Source: Acidobacteriota bacterium | GTDB taxonomy: Bacteria > Acidobacteriota > Terriglobia > UBA7540 | DNA: 64,000 nt | Reading direction: 5' to 3' | Assembly: GCA_902812365.1 (NCBI GenBank) | Contig: CADDZC010000011.1 | Location: forward strand, 1-64,000 | In this document: piece by piece, positions 1 to 8,825 of the stretch | Layout: the number at the start of each line of letters is the position of its first letter | How positions within the stretch are numbered: position 1 is the first letter of the stretch | The notes under the pieces: model-generated | Databases searched by the model: none | What the model was told of the DNA's origin: nothing | What the model saw: only the letters and a program-made list of their open reading frames with translations | Program-made: the position numbers and the translations under genes

Positions 1-2
1 CC

Positions 3-530
3 CCGGCCCCGGCCCCTGAATTGACGGGGCCGCTCACCGTGCGCACCACGCCCGGCGGGGCCCAGGTTTACGTGGACGGACAGTTAAAGGGAATGACGAA
101 CGCGGGCGGCAGCCTCGAAATTCCGCCCCTCGCGCCGGGCGAGCACCAACTGCGCGTCGTGCTCGGCGGATACGGCAGCCGCGAGGAGAAACTGACGCTT
201 CTGTCGGGCCAATCGGCTTCCATCTCGTTCGGCCTTCAGGCGGTCGCGCCGCCGGCGGTGATGAAGCCCGTCAGATTTGCCGTGGCCCACAAGCATACGT
301 TCGGCTTCTGCCATGGCACGCTGACGATCGGCGCCGGACGCGTCTCATTCCGCTCCGACAATCCCAAGCACTCGTTTGACGTGCCGGTGAGCGAGATCAA
401 ACAGTGGGGGTCGGTCAAGATCGGAGCGGATTTCTACCTCACGCTCGCCAACAACAAGACTTACTACTTCACCTCCGAGTCCACCTCCGCCGTCCTCCAG
501 GCTCTTCAACAAGCCATGAGTTCCCACTGA
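3..530 (+). CDS. PEGA-domain protein, 5' end cut by window edge
   Basis: The reading frame is open to the left edge, so the N-terminus lies outside the window. The first visible codons give an alternating Ala/Pro linker. Next comes a PEGA-type beta-sandwich of about 65 residues, seen in the sequence LTVRTTPGGAQVYVDG and the following APGEHQLRVVLGGY. A second globular part of about 85 residues (FAVAHKHTFGFCHGTLTIG onward) looks like a PH-like or GRAM-like beta fold with a final amphipathic helix; that fold assignment is only an impression. PEGA domains usually sit in extracytoplasmic surface or kinase-linked proteins. The TTG at 21 could be mistaken for a start, but the Pro-rich linker before it argues that translation begins upstream. 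Specific function is unknown. Confidence 0.75.
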   Translation, partial: PAPAPELTGPLTVRTTPGGAQVYVDGQLKGMTNAGGSLEIPPLAPGEHQLRVVLGGYGSREEKLTLLSGQSASISFGLQAVAPPAVMKPVRFAVAHKHTFGFCHGTLTIGAGRVSFRSDNPKHSFDVPVSEIKQWGSVKIGADFYLTLANNKTYYFTSESTSAVLQALQQAMSSH

Positions 531-650
531 TGGCGCCGGCTTGACTTGCTAGCTCCCGCCCCACCATACTGGTAGTCGGAGTGACGGTTCCCCGTTCCTG
601 GCCCGCCCGCTGGATGGCGCGGGAAGCTCTCTGCGGCCGCTGGAGACGCC

Positions 651-2708
651 ATGCTGGATGCTAATCCCAACCGAGCGCTGCTGACCGACCTCTACGAATT
701 GACGATGGCGGCGGGTTACTTTGAGCATCGCATCGATTGCAACGCCACTTTCGAGCTCTTTGTCCGCCAGTTGCCGCCCGAGCGTGCCTACCTGGTGGCG
801 GCGGGTCTCGATTCGGTGCTGGGCTACCTGGAGAATCTCCGCTTTACGGACGAGGACATTCGGTTCCTGCGCGGCTTGCCGCATTTCCGAACGGTCTCGG
901 ACGGCTTCTTTGATTACCTGCGCCACTTCCGTTTTAGCGGCGACGTGAACGCCGTGCCCGAGGGCACTCTGATTTTCGGGGGCGAACCGATCCTGCAGGT
1001 GACGGCTCCGGTGGCCGAAGCGCAGATCGTCGAGACCTATCTGCTGGCCGCCATTAATTACGAAACCTTGGTGGCCTCGAAGGCGGCGCGGGTGGTGACG
1101 GCCGCGCAGGGGCGGGCGGTGTGGGAATTTGGCACGCGGCGAGCTCACGGACCGCAGGCGGGAGTGCGGGCGGCGCGCGCCGCGTACGTGGGTGGATGCG
1201 CGGGGACGTCCAATGTTCTGGCCGGCTATCTTTACGGGGTGCCGCTGGCGGGCACGGCGGCCCACTCCTGGACGCAGGTCTTCCCGAGCGAGCGGGAAAG
1301 CTTCGAGGCTCTGATCGAGACTTTTCCCGACACGGCCATTCTGCTGATCGATACGTATGACACGCTGGCCGGAGCTGAGACGGCGGCGCGCTTGGACCGC
1401 AAAATTTCCGGCGTTCGCATCGACAGCGGCGACCTGCTCGAGAAGAGCCGGCAGGTGCGCGAAATCCTGGATCGGCACGGGCGGAAGGAGACGCGGATTT
1501 TCGCCAGCGGCGATCTGAATGAATACAAAATTGCCGAGCTGGTCGCGCAGGGGGCGCCCATCGACACCTTCGGCGTCGGCACCGACTTGGCCACGTCCCG
1601 CGACGTTCCGGCGCTCGGCGTCGTCTACAAGCTGGTGGAGATCGAGAATCACGGGCGGGTGGAATACAAGACCAAGTTTTCGATGCAAAAGGCGCATTGG
1701 CCGGGGCGCAAGCAGGTGTTTCGATTCCTGCGCCTCGACGCCCAGGATTCCACCGACCGACGCGAGAAGTTCCACCACGATGTGATCGCGCTGGCGAATG
1801 AAACCTTTCCCGAGGGCGTGCCGCTGCTGGAACCGGTGATGCGCGGGGGGCGGCGGGTTGACCGCCGTCCGGCGATCGCGGAGATGCGGCAACGCACGCT
1901 CGAGAGCCTGGCGAACCTGCCGCGGCGCTACCTTTCGCTGCGCGGCGCCCCGCCGTATCCGGTGGCGACGAGCGCGGCGCTCGAGAGGCTGTTGGAGGAG
2001 GTGCGGGAGCGCTACGCGATCGCTCCCGAGACTTCCCGTTTGGCGCAGGTGCCGGCGGAGCGGGACGGCGAAAAGATGCTGGTGTTTCTCGACGTGGATA
2101 CGCAGAACGATTTTATGCTGCCGAGCGGCGCGCTCTACGTGCCCGGGGCGGAGATGATCGTGCCGAATCTGGAGCGGCTGATGGCTTACGCGGCGCAGCA
2201 GGGCATCCCGGTGATTTCCTCCGCCGACGCTCACGCTCCCGATGATCCGAGCTTTGCGCAGTGGCCGCCCCACTGCGTGGTGGGAACGCCGGGGCAGCGG
2301 CGTATTCGGGCCACCGAGTTGCCGGGCAAGGTGGTGATTCCGAATCGGCCCAGCGCATTCGTGCCGCCGAAGGACTGGTCGAGCCGGGTGGTGCTGGAAG
2401 TGGAGAAGCAGGAATACTCGGTGGCGACGAACGCCAATTTTGACGCGATTCTGGCTGCACTCGGCCCCTGCCGTTTCGTTATCTTCGGGGTGGCCACGGA
2501 CTACTGCGTGCGGGAATCAGCTTTGGCCTTGCGGAAGTTGAACGTTCCCGTCGACGTGGTGGTGGACGCCATCCAAGCGATCTCGGACGAAGGAGGGCGG
2601 CGGGCCCTCGAGGAGATGAAGGCCGCGGGTGTGCGCCTGGTGACGACCGACGAAGTGTGTTCGGGGGCCCTGGAGTCGCGGACGGCTTTGGTGGCGGGAA
2701 GCTCGTAG
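651..2708 (+). CDS. pncB: Nicotinate phosphoribosyltransferase fused to nicotinamidase
   Basis: One 685-residue frame carries two NAD-salvage enzymes. Residues 1-460 are a nicotinate phosphoribosyltransferase: the start TDLYELTMAAGYFEH, the GTAAHSW motif with the conserved His at 205, and the phosphate-binding stretch GVGTDLATSRD. From Met476 an isochorismatase-fold nicotinamidase begins (MLVFLDVDTQNDF). It has a metal-site D and H in SADAH, a downstream His in PPHCVVGTPG, the catalytic Lys in EKQEYS and the nucleophile Cys in GVATDYCVRESAL, so the triad appears complete. No stop or frameshift separates the parts. Together they would convert nicotinamide to nicotinate and then to nicotinate mononucleotide. 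A weak sigma70-like pair (TTGACT at 541) lies upstream. Family assignments are secure; channeling is inference. Confidence 0.92.
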   Translation: MLDANPNRALLTDLYELTMAAGYFEHRIDCNATFELFVRQLPPERAYLVAAGLDSVLGYLENLRFTDEDIRFLRGLPHFRTVSDGFFDYLRHFRFSGDVNAVPEGTLIFGGEPILQVTAPVAEAQIVETYLLAAINYETLVASKAARVVTAAQGRAVWEFGTRRAHGPQAGVRAARAAYVGGCAGTSNVLAGYLYGVPLAGTAAHSWTQVFPSERESFEALIETFPDTAILLIDTYDTLAGAETAARLDRKISGVRIDSGDLLEKSRQVREILDRHGRKETRIFASGDLNEYKIAELVAQGAPIDTFGVGTDLATSRDVPALGVVYKLVEIENHGRVEYKTKFSMQKAHWPGRKQVFRFLRLDAQDSTDRREKFHHDVIALANETFPEGVPLLEPVMRGGRRVDRRPAIAEMRQRTLESLANLPRRYLSLRGAPPYPVATSAALERLLEEVRERYAIAPETSRLAQVPAERDGEKMLVFLDVDTQNDFMLPSGALYVPGAEMIVPNLERLMAYAAQQGIPVISSADAHAPDDPSFAQWPPHCVVGTPGQRRIRATELPGKVVIPNRPSAFVPPKDWSSRVVLEVEKQEYSVATNANFDAILAALGPCRFVIFGVATDYCVRESALALRKLNVPVDVVVDAIQAISDEGGRRALEEMKAAGVRLVTTDEVCSGALESRTALVAGSS

Positions 2709-2814
2709 GCTTCGGAGGCTGACCCTACGCGTTTCGCCGCCGTGTCGCCCGCACCGTCCGGCTTCGTGGCCCTCGCGTCCGGTCTCCGTCCCTCTCATTC
2801 TCGTCCGTGGAACC

Positions 2815-2820
2815 AGGAGG
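2815..2820 (+). promoter_or_regulatory. Shine-Dalgarno site that sets the fumarase start
   Basis: A perfect AGGAGG lies four bases before the ATG at 2825. The longer frame beginning with GTG at 2807 would place this site inside the coding sequence, so the ATG at 2825 is the better start. Confidence 0.75.
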
Positions 2821-2824
2821 CGGC

Positions 2825-4366
2825 ATGCAATTCTTCCGCGAGAGCATGCTGGAGCTGATTATCCAGACCAGTACGAATCTGCCGCCCGACGTGCGCCAGG
2901 CGATGGCCTGGGCCATCCAGGTGGAGAATCCGGCCGCGCAGTCGGGCCAAGCCCTGGCCATCATCGGGCAGAACATTGATATGGCCTATGAAGACGAGGG
3001 GCCCATCTGCCAGGACACCGGGTTTGCGACGTTCGAGATCAAGACGCCGGTCGGCGTCAACCAGATTGTCATGCGGCGGGAGATCGAAGCGGCCGTCGCC
3101 GAGGCGACGCGGCGCGGAAAGCTGCGCCCGAATTCGGTCGATTCCCTGACCGGCAAGAATTCCGGTAACAATCTCGGGCCGGGCACGCCCGTCACCCACT
3201 TCGAGCAATGGGAAGCGCCCGACATCGAAGTGAGGCTGATTCTGAAGGGCGGCGGATGCGAGAACAAGAACATCCAATATTCATTGCCATGCCATCTGGA
3301 GCATTTGGGTCTTGCCGACCGGGACCTGGAAGGGGTGCGGAAGTGCATCCTCCACGCCGTGTGGCAGGCCCAGGGGCAGGGATGCGCCCCGGGCGCGATC
3401 GGCGTTTGTATCGGGAGCGATCGCGCGACGGGCTACGACATCGCCAAGCAGCAGCTTTTTCGCCCCCTCGATGATGTGAACCCCATCCCGGCGCTGGCCC
3501 GGCTCGAGGCCGACATCATGGAGGCGGCCAACCGGATCGGCGTCGGGGCGATGGGTTTCGGCGGGAAGGCTTCGCTAATCGGGTGCAAAATCGCGGCGGC
3601 CAACCGCTTGCCCGCCAGCTTCTTCGTTTCCGTGGCCTACGACTGCTGGGCCTTTCGTCGCCTGGGCGTGGTTATTGACGCCGAGAGCGGGGCCATCAAG
3701 AAGTGGTTGTATCGCGACCCTGACCGGCCGGTCGAACGCCTCATCAAGGAAGGCATGGGGTTCCGGCTGAGCGGCCGCGAAGTGCGCCTGGAGCCGCCGC
3801 TTTCGGAGGAAAAGGTGCGGGCGCTCAAGGTGGGCGACCTGGTGTTAATCAACGGGCCGATCGTGACCGGCCGCGACGCGTTGCACCATTACCTGCTGCA
3901 CCATGACCCCCCCGCGGACCTGCGCGGAGCCATCCTTTACCACTGCGGGCCGGTGATGGTGAAAGAAGGCGAGCCGCCCAACGTCCGCTGGCGCACCCGC
4001 GGCGCCGGCCCGACGACGAGTATGCGCGAGGAACCTTACGAAGCGGACGTGATCCGGAAGTATGGCGTGCGCGCCGTCATGGGCAAAGGCGGGATGGGCA
4101 AAAAGACCCTGGCGGCGCTCCGCGAATACGGTGCCGTCTATCTCCACGCCATCGGCGGGGCTGCCCAGTTTTACGCCCGCTGTCTGCCGAAGGTTCTCGG
4201 AGTCGACTTGCTCGAGGAGCTCGGGGTTCCGGAGGCGATGTGGCATTTCGAGGCGCGCGATTTTCCGGCGATCGTCACCATGGATGCGCACGGCAACTCC
4301 CTGCACGAACAGATTGAGGCGGAGACAGGAGCCAAACTCGAGGAGATGGCGCCGGCTGGTCGGTAG
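2825..4366 (+). CDS. fumA: Class I fumarate hydratase, iron-sulfur type
   Basis: The 513-residue protein matches the single-chain class I fumarases, in which the alpha (N-terminal) and beta (C-terminal) parts seen as separate subunits in archaea are joined. Visible marks are GPICQDTGF, which carries one iron-sulfur ligand Cys, GSDRATGYDIAKQQLFR, and the C-terminal TTSMRE and GKGGMGKKTLAAL segments near the substrate site. It interconverts fumarate and malate in the TCA cycle and needs an oxygen-sensitive [4Fe-4S] cluster. The start is fixed by AGGAGG at 2815. The gene stands alone on the plus strand. Other TCA genes in the window are sucA and sucB at 42.7-46.9 kb. Confidence 0.93.
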   Translation: MQFFRESMLELIIQTSTNLPPDVRQAMAWAIQVENPAAQSGQALAIIGQNIDMAYEDEGPICQDTGFATFEIKTPVGVNQIVMRREIEAAVAEATRRGKLRPNSVDSLTGKNSGNNLGPGTPVTHFEQWEAPDIEVRLILKGGGCENKNIQYSLPCHLEHLGLADRDLEGVRKCILHAVWQAQGQGCAPGAIGVCIGSDRATGYDIAKQQLFRPLDDVNPIPALARLEADIMEAANRIGVGAMGFGGKASLIGCKIAAANRLPASFFVSVAYDCWAFRRLGVVIDAESGAIKKWLYRDPDRPVERLIKEGMGFRLSGREVRLEPPLSEEKVRALKVGDLVLINGPIVTGRDALHHYLLHHDPPADLRGAILYHCGPVMVKEGEPPNVRWRTRGAGPTTSMREEPYEADVIRKYGVRAVMGKGGMGKKTLAALREYGAVYLHAIGGAAQFYARCLPKVLGVDLLEELGVPEAMWHFEARDFPAIVTMDAHGNSLHEQIEAETGAKLEEMAPAGR

Positions 4367-4405
4367 GCTCGATCCGGCCGGATCGGCGGCAGGGTGGAAT
4401 GGCGG

Positions 4406-4996
4406 CTAGGGAACCGCGGTCGGGGGCGCGGAGCACCGGGTGGTGCCACCCAGGGTGACTTCGTCAAACACTTGGGTGGTAAAGGCCTGCAGTCTGGCGC
4501 CGCGCCGCCAGGCATCGCGCGGCAGACGCGCCTTCTGGCAAGTGGCTTCGAGAAACTGCTCTCGATTCCAGTTCCATTCCACGGCGACTTGGGGCAACAG
4601 GAGTCCGCGTTCGGCACCTTGGGAAATCAGCAGGCCATGGCGGCCCACTTGGATCTGCTCAGGGGCAATGTCGAAAAGCGGCGACAGGACGGAAACCTCG
4701 ACCAGCAAATCGGGCAGCTCTTCGGGAATCACGGGCGAAAAGCGGGGGTCGTGGAGCCCTGATGCCACGGCGCATTCGCACACGGTTTGGTAAAGCGGTC
4801 GGCGCGCCTCGACGTGACCGATACACCCTCGCAGCGCGCCGGCCTTGCGCAAGGTCACGAATGCCCCGGCGGGCTCCGTCAGCGGACCGTCGGCCACGTC
4901 GAACTCCGGGCGCCGGCCGTACCGAACCGCTTCCTCGAGAGACTGGCGAGCGAGGCGCAGCAACGAGCGCTGATCGTTCTCACTGAGCGGCAACAT
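4406..4996 (-). CDS. AMMECR1-domain protein (AmmeMemoRadiSam system protein A type)
   Basis: The 196-residue protein has the AMMECR1 core, with GAFVTLRKAGALRGCIGHVEA (about residues 45-65), DPRFSPVIPEELPDL, and a C-terminal WNWNREQFLEATCQKA stretch typical of the family. In many prokaryotes this domain is encoded beside a MEMO protein and a radical SAM enzyme, forming a set of unknown function. Neither partner is visible here. It overlaps the end of the upstream pgsA frame by 17 bases on the same strand, so the two are probably co-transcribed. Family membership is clear; the biochemical role is unknown. Confidence 0.85.
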   Translation of the reverse strand: MLPLSENDQRSLLRLARQSLEEAVRYGRRPEFDVADGPLTEPAGAFVTLRKAGALRGCIGHVEARRPLYQTVCECAVASGLHDPRFSPVIPEELPDLLVEVSVLSPLFDIAPEQIQVGRHGLLISQGAERGLLLPQVAVEWNWNREQFLEATCQKARLPRDAWRRGARLQAFTTQVFDEVTLGGTTRCSAPPTAVP

Positions 4997-5597
4997 CTTT
5001 CTTGCCTTCGCGCAGCTTTTCTCCTCCCTCGATGACGACCATCCGCGGCGTGGACGGCTGCTGGCTGGCGGAATCCAGCTTCCGCCAGAAGGCCCAGAAG
5101 TATTGGGTGGCCGAAGCCAGCGCCGAAAACACGACCAGCCACAACAAGACGGTCGCCGTGACCCGAATGAGCGGATAGCGGCGCTCCAGGACGATGGCGG
5201 TGATGGCCGCGACCTGCAAGACCATCTTGGTCTTGCCCAGTTCCGAGGCTTTCAGGATGAACCCTTCGCTCGAAGCGATGGCTCGCAAGCCCGAGACCGC
5301 AAACTCCCGCCCGATGATGATGACGACAATCCATGCTTGCACGAGTCCCATCTGCACAAGCGAAATGAACGCCGCGGACGTGAGCAGCTTGTCGGCGATG
5401 GGGTCCAGCAGGATACCCAGCGGCGATACCTCCCGCCGGCGTCGGGCGAAATAGCCGTCCAACAAATCGGTGGTGGCGGCGGCAAGGAAGACTCCCACGG
5501 CCCACAGATCCATGTTCGGCTCCGTGGTGAGGAGGAGCACCACCAGAAGCGGCACAAAGAAGATGCGCAGCAGCGTGAGGGCGTTGGGCAAGCTCAT
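4980..5597 (-). CDS. pgsA: CDP-diacylglycerol-glycerol-3-phosphate 3-phosphatidyltransferase
   Basis: This 205-residue integral membrane enzyme makes phosphatidylglycerol phosphate, the committed step to phosphatidylglycerol and cardiolipin. The CDP-alcohol phosphotransferase signature is complete: D-L-L-D-G-Y-F-A-R followed by G-I-L-L-D-P-I-A-D, matching D-x2-D-G-x2-A-R-x8-G-x3-D-x3-D. Several hydrophobic helices surround it, and the N-terminus MSLPNALTLLRI is typical of PgsA. A charged tail of about 20 residues ends the protein. It is the first gene of a two-gene unit with the AMMECR1 gene. The other members of this superfamily (Pss, Cls) are less likely given the N-terminal motif. Confidence 0.9.
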   Translation of the reverse strand: MSLPNALTLLRIFFVPLLVVLLLTTEPNMDLWAVGVFLAAATTDLLDGYFARRRREVSPLGILLDPIADKLLTSAAFISLVQMGLVQAWIVVIIIGREFAVSGLRAIASSEGFILKASELGKTKMVLQVAAITAIVLERRYPLIRVTATVLLWLVVFSALASATQYFWAFWRKLDSASQQPSTPRMVVIEGGEKLREGKKDVAAQ

Positions 5598-6184
5598 GCG
5601 CGGTTAAGCGTCGCTCCCGGCACAGACAGGCTGCTTCCCACTGCTTCGATGGCCGGAAGTTCGATCTCATGCCGACTATAGACCACGAGCTCTGATGTGT
5701 CAACGCGTCTCGGGCCAGTCGAGAGAGACCGCGGCCGCCGACGTCCTCAGCTGGTCATCCCGGCAACGAATTCGGGTGGTCCGCGGATCGCGCCAGCGTT
5801 GCCACCTGCGAAGCTGGCCTCGCCCGGCTCGCCGAACGCATGTAGAGATAACCGAGCGAGGTAGAAGGCGCTATTGATGGCCGTCCGAACGGCTGCCGGC
5901 CGCCTCCCGAGCGCGACCCTTGTGCCCTACAATTGTGCAAAACTGGCCATCGGCATCCTACGCGCATCATCGCTGCCTGGCAGGCTGCGAAATGATACCG
6001 ATTTTGGAATATTGCTTGTAACCTGTTGAAAGCAAGCAAGATCGCCTATTCGACGGATTCAAGGGAGTGATTCTTGCCCCTTTCCATTCAACTTCTCCGG
6101 GCTCGAGGCCTTCCGATTTTTCCACATAGTTTTCCACAGGAGCTGACGCCCTGAATAGGGAAGGCTAGATGCGAATCCGCTGCT
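5598..6184. other. 587-bp gap between hflX and pgsA
   Basis: I see no convincing gene here on either strand. The left part (5600-5900) is ordinary GC-rich sequence that should hold the pgsA promoter. The right part (about 5930-6140) is more AT-rich and contains three 9-mers resembling DnaA boxes, described separately. No RNA gene or clear terminator could be recognised. Confidence 0.5.
6118..6138 (+). repeat. Two tandem TTTTCCACA 9-mers, DnaA-box-like
   Basis: The 9-mer TTTTCCACA occurs at 6118-6126 and again at 6130-6138, separated by TAG. It differs from the Escherichia coli DnaA box TTATCCACA at one base and equals the form reported for cyanobacterial origins. A third, inverted relative (TGTGCAAAA) lies at 5934-5942. 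Whether DnaA binds here is unknown; no dnaA, dnaN or gyr gene is nearby. Confidence 0.4.
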
Positions 6185-7450
6185 TCAAGCCGAGGAGCGC
6201 AGGTAGGTGTGGAACTGTTCGCGAATCGAGGAAGAAATTCTGGCCCTGACACAGACCCGCTCATCGTCAAAGCGCTCGGAAAGAACGGTGGCGACGCGAT
6301 GTAGCCTAGCTACAGCCTCGCCAGCCGTGCACGGGAACTCGAAATCGGCTTCGATGACCGGGTCGCCGAGCCGTTCGTCGATGCGCGCGCGGAGCTCATC
6401 CAGCCCCTCGCCGGTGAGGGCTGAGACGGCGGCGGAGGAGGGGTCGCGACTATGACGCCGCGGGTCGGCGGCTTCGAGCCGATCAATCTTATTCCAAACC
6501 CGCAACCTCGGACGCGCGGCCACGCCGAGTGAGGCCAGAATCTTTTCAACCGCCTCCTCATGGGCTCCCTGCAAGGGATGGGACACGTCGATGACGTGGA
6601 CAATGAGGTCAGCCTCTTCGAGCTCTTCGAGCGTGGCCCGAAACGCGGTCGCCAAGTGGGATGGGAGCCTGCGGATAAAGCCCACGGTATCAGAAAGCAA
6701 GACCGGCCGCCGCGAGTCGAGCTCCAGGCGGCGGAGCGTAGGGTCAAGCGTCGAAAACATTCTTCCTGAAGTCAAAATGTCCGAGCGGGTGAGGGCGTTA
6801 AACAACGTTGACTTGCCGGCGTTGGTATAGCCGACGAGGGAGACGGTCAGAAATCCGCGTTCCGCCCGATGAGCCCGATGCAAAGCCCGCCCGGAGCGGA
6901 TGTGTTCGATGTCCTCTTGCAGCTTGCGGATGCGCGCGCGAATGCGACGCCGGTCGAATTCCAATTCTTGTTCGCCCGGACCGCGCGTCCCGATGCCACC
7001 CCCGAGCCGTGAAAGCATGGTTCCCTGGCCGGCCAGGCGCGGCAGAAGATACGTCAACTGGGCCAGCTCGACCTGAAGCTGGCCTTCGCGGGACCGGGCA
7101 CGCCGGGCAAAGATGTCGAGAATCAGTTGGGTTCGATCGAGGACCTTGAGTTCCAGAATTCGCTCGACGTTGCGAAGTTGGGTGGGGGTGAGGTCATTGT
7201 CAAAGATCACGGCTTGCGCTTGGGCCAGGCGGGCGGCGGCGCGAATTTGCTCGAGCTTCCCGCGTCCGACAAGAGTGGCGGCCTCCGGGTGGGCTGAGCG
7301 TTGCAGGGCCCGCCCGAGCACTCGCGCTCCCGCGCTGGCAGCTAAGTCGGCCAGTTCTTGCAGGGAATCCTCCCCGTCGGCCGTCGCTGCCAAGGGCGCG
7401 GAAGCGGGCGCACGGTTGGGAGCCCAACCAACCAGATAAACGTTCTCCAT
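6185..7450 (-). CDS. hflX: Ribosome-associated GTPase HflX
   Basis: The 421-residue protein has the HflX architecture. The N-terminal HflX domain includes DNDLTPTQLRNVE, a basic coiled-coil linker begins near GGGIGTRGPGEQELE, and a TRAFAC GTPase domain follows with P-loop GYTNAGKST, switch DTVGF and NKID for guanine specificity. HflX splits stalled or heat-damaged 70S ribosomes. It is the third gene of the conserved miaA-hfq-hflX order and starts 21 bases after the hfq stop. A C-terminal domain of about 60 residues follows the GTPase domain. The assignment is secure. Confidence 0.95.
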   Translation of the reverse strand: MENVYLVGWAPNRAPASAPLAATADGEDSLQELADLAASAGARVLGRALQRSAHPEAATLVGRGKLEQIRAAARLAQAQAVIFDNDLTPTQLRNVERILELKVLDRTQLILDIFARRARSREGQLQVELAQLTYLLPRLAGQGTMLSRLGGGIGTRGPGEQELEFDRRRIRARIRKLQEDIEHIRSGRALHRAHRAERGFLTVSLVGYTNAGKSTLFNALTRSDILTSGRMFSTLDPTLRRLELDSRRPVLLSDTVGFIRRLPSHLATAFRATLEELEEADLIVHVIDVSHPLQGAHEEAVEKILASLGVAARPRLRVWNKIDRLEAADPRRHSRDPSSAAVSALTGEGLDELRARIDERLGDPVIEADFEFPCTAGEAVARLHRVATVLSERFDDERVCVRARISSSIREQFHTYLRSSA

Positions 7451-7471
7451 CGCGCTGGCCTGTCGGATCGC

Positions 7472-7753
7472 TCACTCCTTGGGCGGCTCGGCGATGGTGG
7501 CGGGCGGCGTGCTCGGGCGAGGCAGCACCACGGTCGAGATCGCGTGTTTGAAAATGAGTTGTTCCTGGTGATTGTTTTCCAGGATCACCGAAAACTTGTC
7601 GAAGCTGCGGATGCGGCCGGTCAGCTTAACGCCGCTCACCAGGTAGATCGTGACCAGCGCCCGTTCCTTTCGGGCCGAATTCAGAAATCCGTCTTGAATA
7701 TTCTGCGCTGGTTTTTCCGGATGGTCTCGTTTTTCGGGGCTCACAGTGTTCAT
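7472..7753 (-). CDS. hfq: RNA chaperone Hfq
   Basis: The 93-residue protein shows both Sm motifs: [21 protein letters not shown] and the hallmark KHAISTVV. Hfq forms a hexameric ring that anneals small RNAs to mRNAs. The Sm core spans about residues 17-80, with a short Pro-rich tail. The N-terminal extension of about 15 residues is slightly longer than in enterobacteria. The start ATG overlaps the miaA stop as ATGA, so translation is probably coupled. Presence of hfq implies Hfq-dependent small-RNA regulation in this organism. Confidence 0.96.
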   Translation of the reverse strand: MNTVSPEKRDHPEKPAQNIQDGFLNSARKERALVTIYLVSGVKLTGRIRSFDKFSVILENNHQEQLIFKHAISTVVLPRPSTPPATIAEPPKE

Positions 7754-8721
7754 GGTTCCTCTCGATCGGAGCTGGGTTCACGGGTGGCGGAGAGCGTGGC
7801 CTTCAGCCATGTGAACACCTGCATCTGAATTTCGGCATCGTCACCGAAACCTTGAAACCAGCGGACGCCGGGCTCGCGCCGAAACCACGTGAGTTGGCGT
7901 TTGGCGTAATGGCGCGTGGCCGCCTGCGTTTGGCGGATGGCGTCCGCACAGCTCATTTTCCCCCGCAGCACGGCGCAAGCCTCGGGATAGCCCAAGGCTC
8001 CGAGCGGCTTCCATTGTTCGGCATCGGAGTGGGATAACAGCGTGCGGACCTCATCCAGCCACCCGGCCGCATACAGTCGTTCGACACGCCGATTAATCCG
8101 GTCATAAAGCGCCACTCGTTCCGGGTTAAGGCCGATCTTGATCGGGCGAAATCCCCTCAAACCGGATCGACCTTGAGCCCACAGGCGGGATATTGGCGCC
8201 CGGCAGAGGAAGAAAACCTCGAGCGCTCGCATAACCTTCTGCCGGTCCCGGGGGTGGATGCGCGCTGCGGCCACAGGGTCGAAGCGGATGAGCAGCCGAT
8301 GCAAAAACTCTCCTCCGCGGAGGGCCGCGATGCCCCGAAGCCGGCTTCGCAGTTCGTCAGAACGGGAGGGCCCTTCAAACAAGCCAGAAAGAAGCGCGCG
8401 AAGATAAAGTCCCGTGCCCCCGACGATCACCGGCAGATGGCCGCGTTCCCGCACGGCATGAAGGACGCGCAAAGCTTCACGGCGGTAGTCGCCGGCCGTA
8501 AACGGTTCTCGCGGGTCGGCGATGTCCAGCAGGTGATGCGGAATGCCACGGCGCTCCTCCGGTGAAAGCTTTCCGGAACCGATATCAAATCCGCGATAGA
8601 CTTGGACCGAATCGCAGTTGAGGATTTCTCCCTGCCAGCGGCTGGCGATCTCGAGCGCGAGGGCCGACTTGCCGGAGGCCGTCGGCCCGACGATGGCTAC
8701 GAGGGGATTGGAATCGGTCAC
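7750..8721 (-). CDS. miaA: tRNA dimethylallyltransferase MiaA
   Basis: MiaA prenylates A37 of tRNAs reading codons that start with U. The P-loop [13 protein letters not shown], the [15 protein letters not shown] segment and [11 protein letters not shown] are characteristic. I start the gene at GTG 8721, giving 323 residues, the usual family length. A 383-residue frame is open further upstream, but its extra 60 residues match nothing in MiaA and overlap a small gene in another frame. The GTG shares bases with that small gene's stop (GTGA), which points to translational coupling. Hfq follows with a 4-nt overlap. The function is certain; the start is probable. Confidence 0.93.
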   Translation of the reverse strand: MTDSNPLVAIVGPTASGKSALALEIASRWQGEILNCDSVQVYRGFDIGSGKLSPEERRGIPHHLLDIADPREPFTAGDYRREALRVLHAVRERGHLPVIVGGTGLYLRALLSGLFEGPSRSDELRSRLRGIAALRGGEFLHRLLIRFDPVAAARIHPRDRQKVMRALEVFFLCRAPISRLWAQGRSGLRGFRPIKIGLNPERVALYDRINRRVERLYAAGWLDEVRTLLSHSDAEQWKPLGALGYPEACAVLRGKMSCADAIRQTQAATRHYAKRQLTWFRREPGVRWFQGFGDDAEIQMQVFTWLKATLSATREPSSDREEP

Positions 8722-8825
8722 CGAATCCACGTCAGAAGTCGGAGATAGCGGAAAAGAAGGAGACCAACTACGATAGCCAACAACAGCAGGCAGCCTAGCA
8801 CCTGACTTCGGGACGGCGGGTTCAT
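8718..8825 (-). CDS. 35-residue single-pass membrane microprotein upstream of miaA
   Basis: This very short frame runs from ATG 8825 to a TGA that overlaps the miaA GTG start (GTGA). The predicted peptide begins MNPPSRSQVLG, continues with about 17 hydrophobic residues (CLLLLAIVVGLLLF) and ends with a basic-aromatic tail [10 protein letters not shown]. That is a classic single membrane anchor with a positively charged end. A GAGG lies three bases before the ATG, a rather close Shine-Dalgarno match. The overlap makes it likely that it is translated and coupled to miaA. I do not recognise a family. It could also act mainly as a leader that delivers ribosomes to miaA. Confidence 0.6.
   Translation of the reverse strand: MNPPSRSQVLGCLLLLAIVVGLLLFRYLRLLTWIR

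Noticed and set aside
549-2273. Long minus-strand open frame of 574 codons
   Set aside because: It lies antisense to the PncB-PncA gene, is very rich in Arg, His and Pro, has no recognisable motif and reflects GC-rich codon bias on the other strand.
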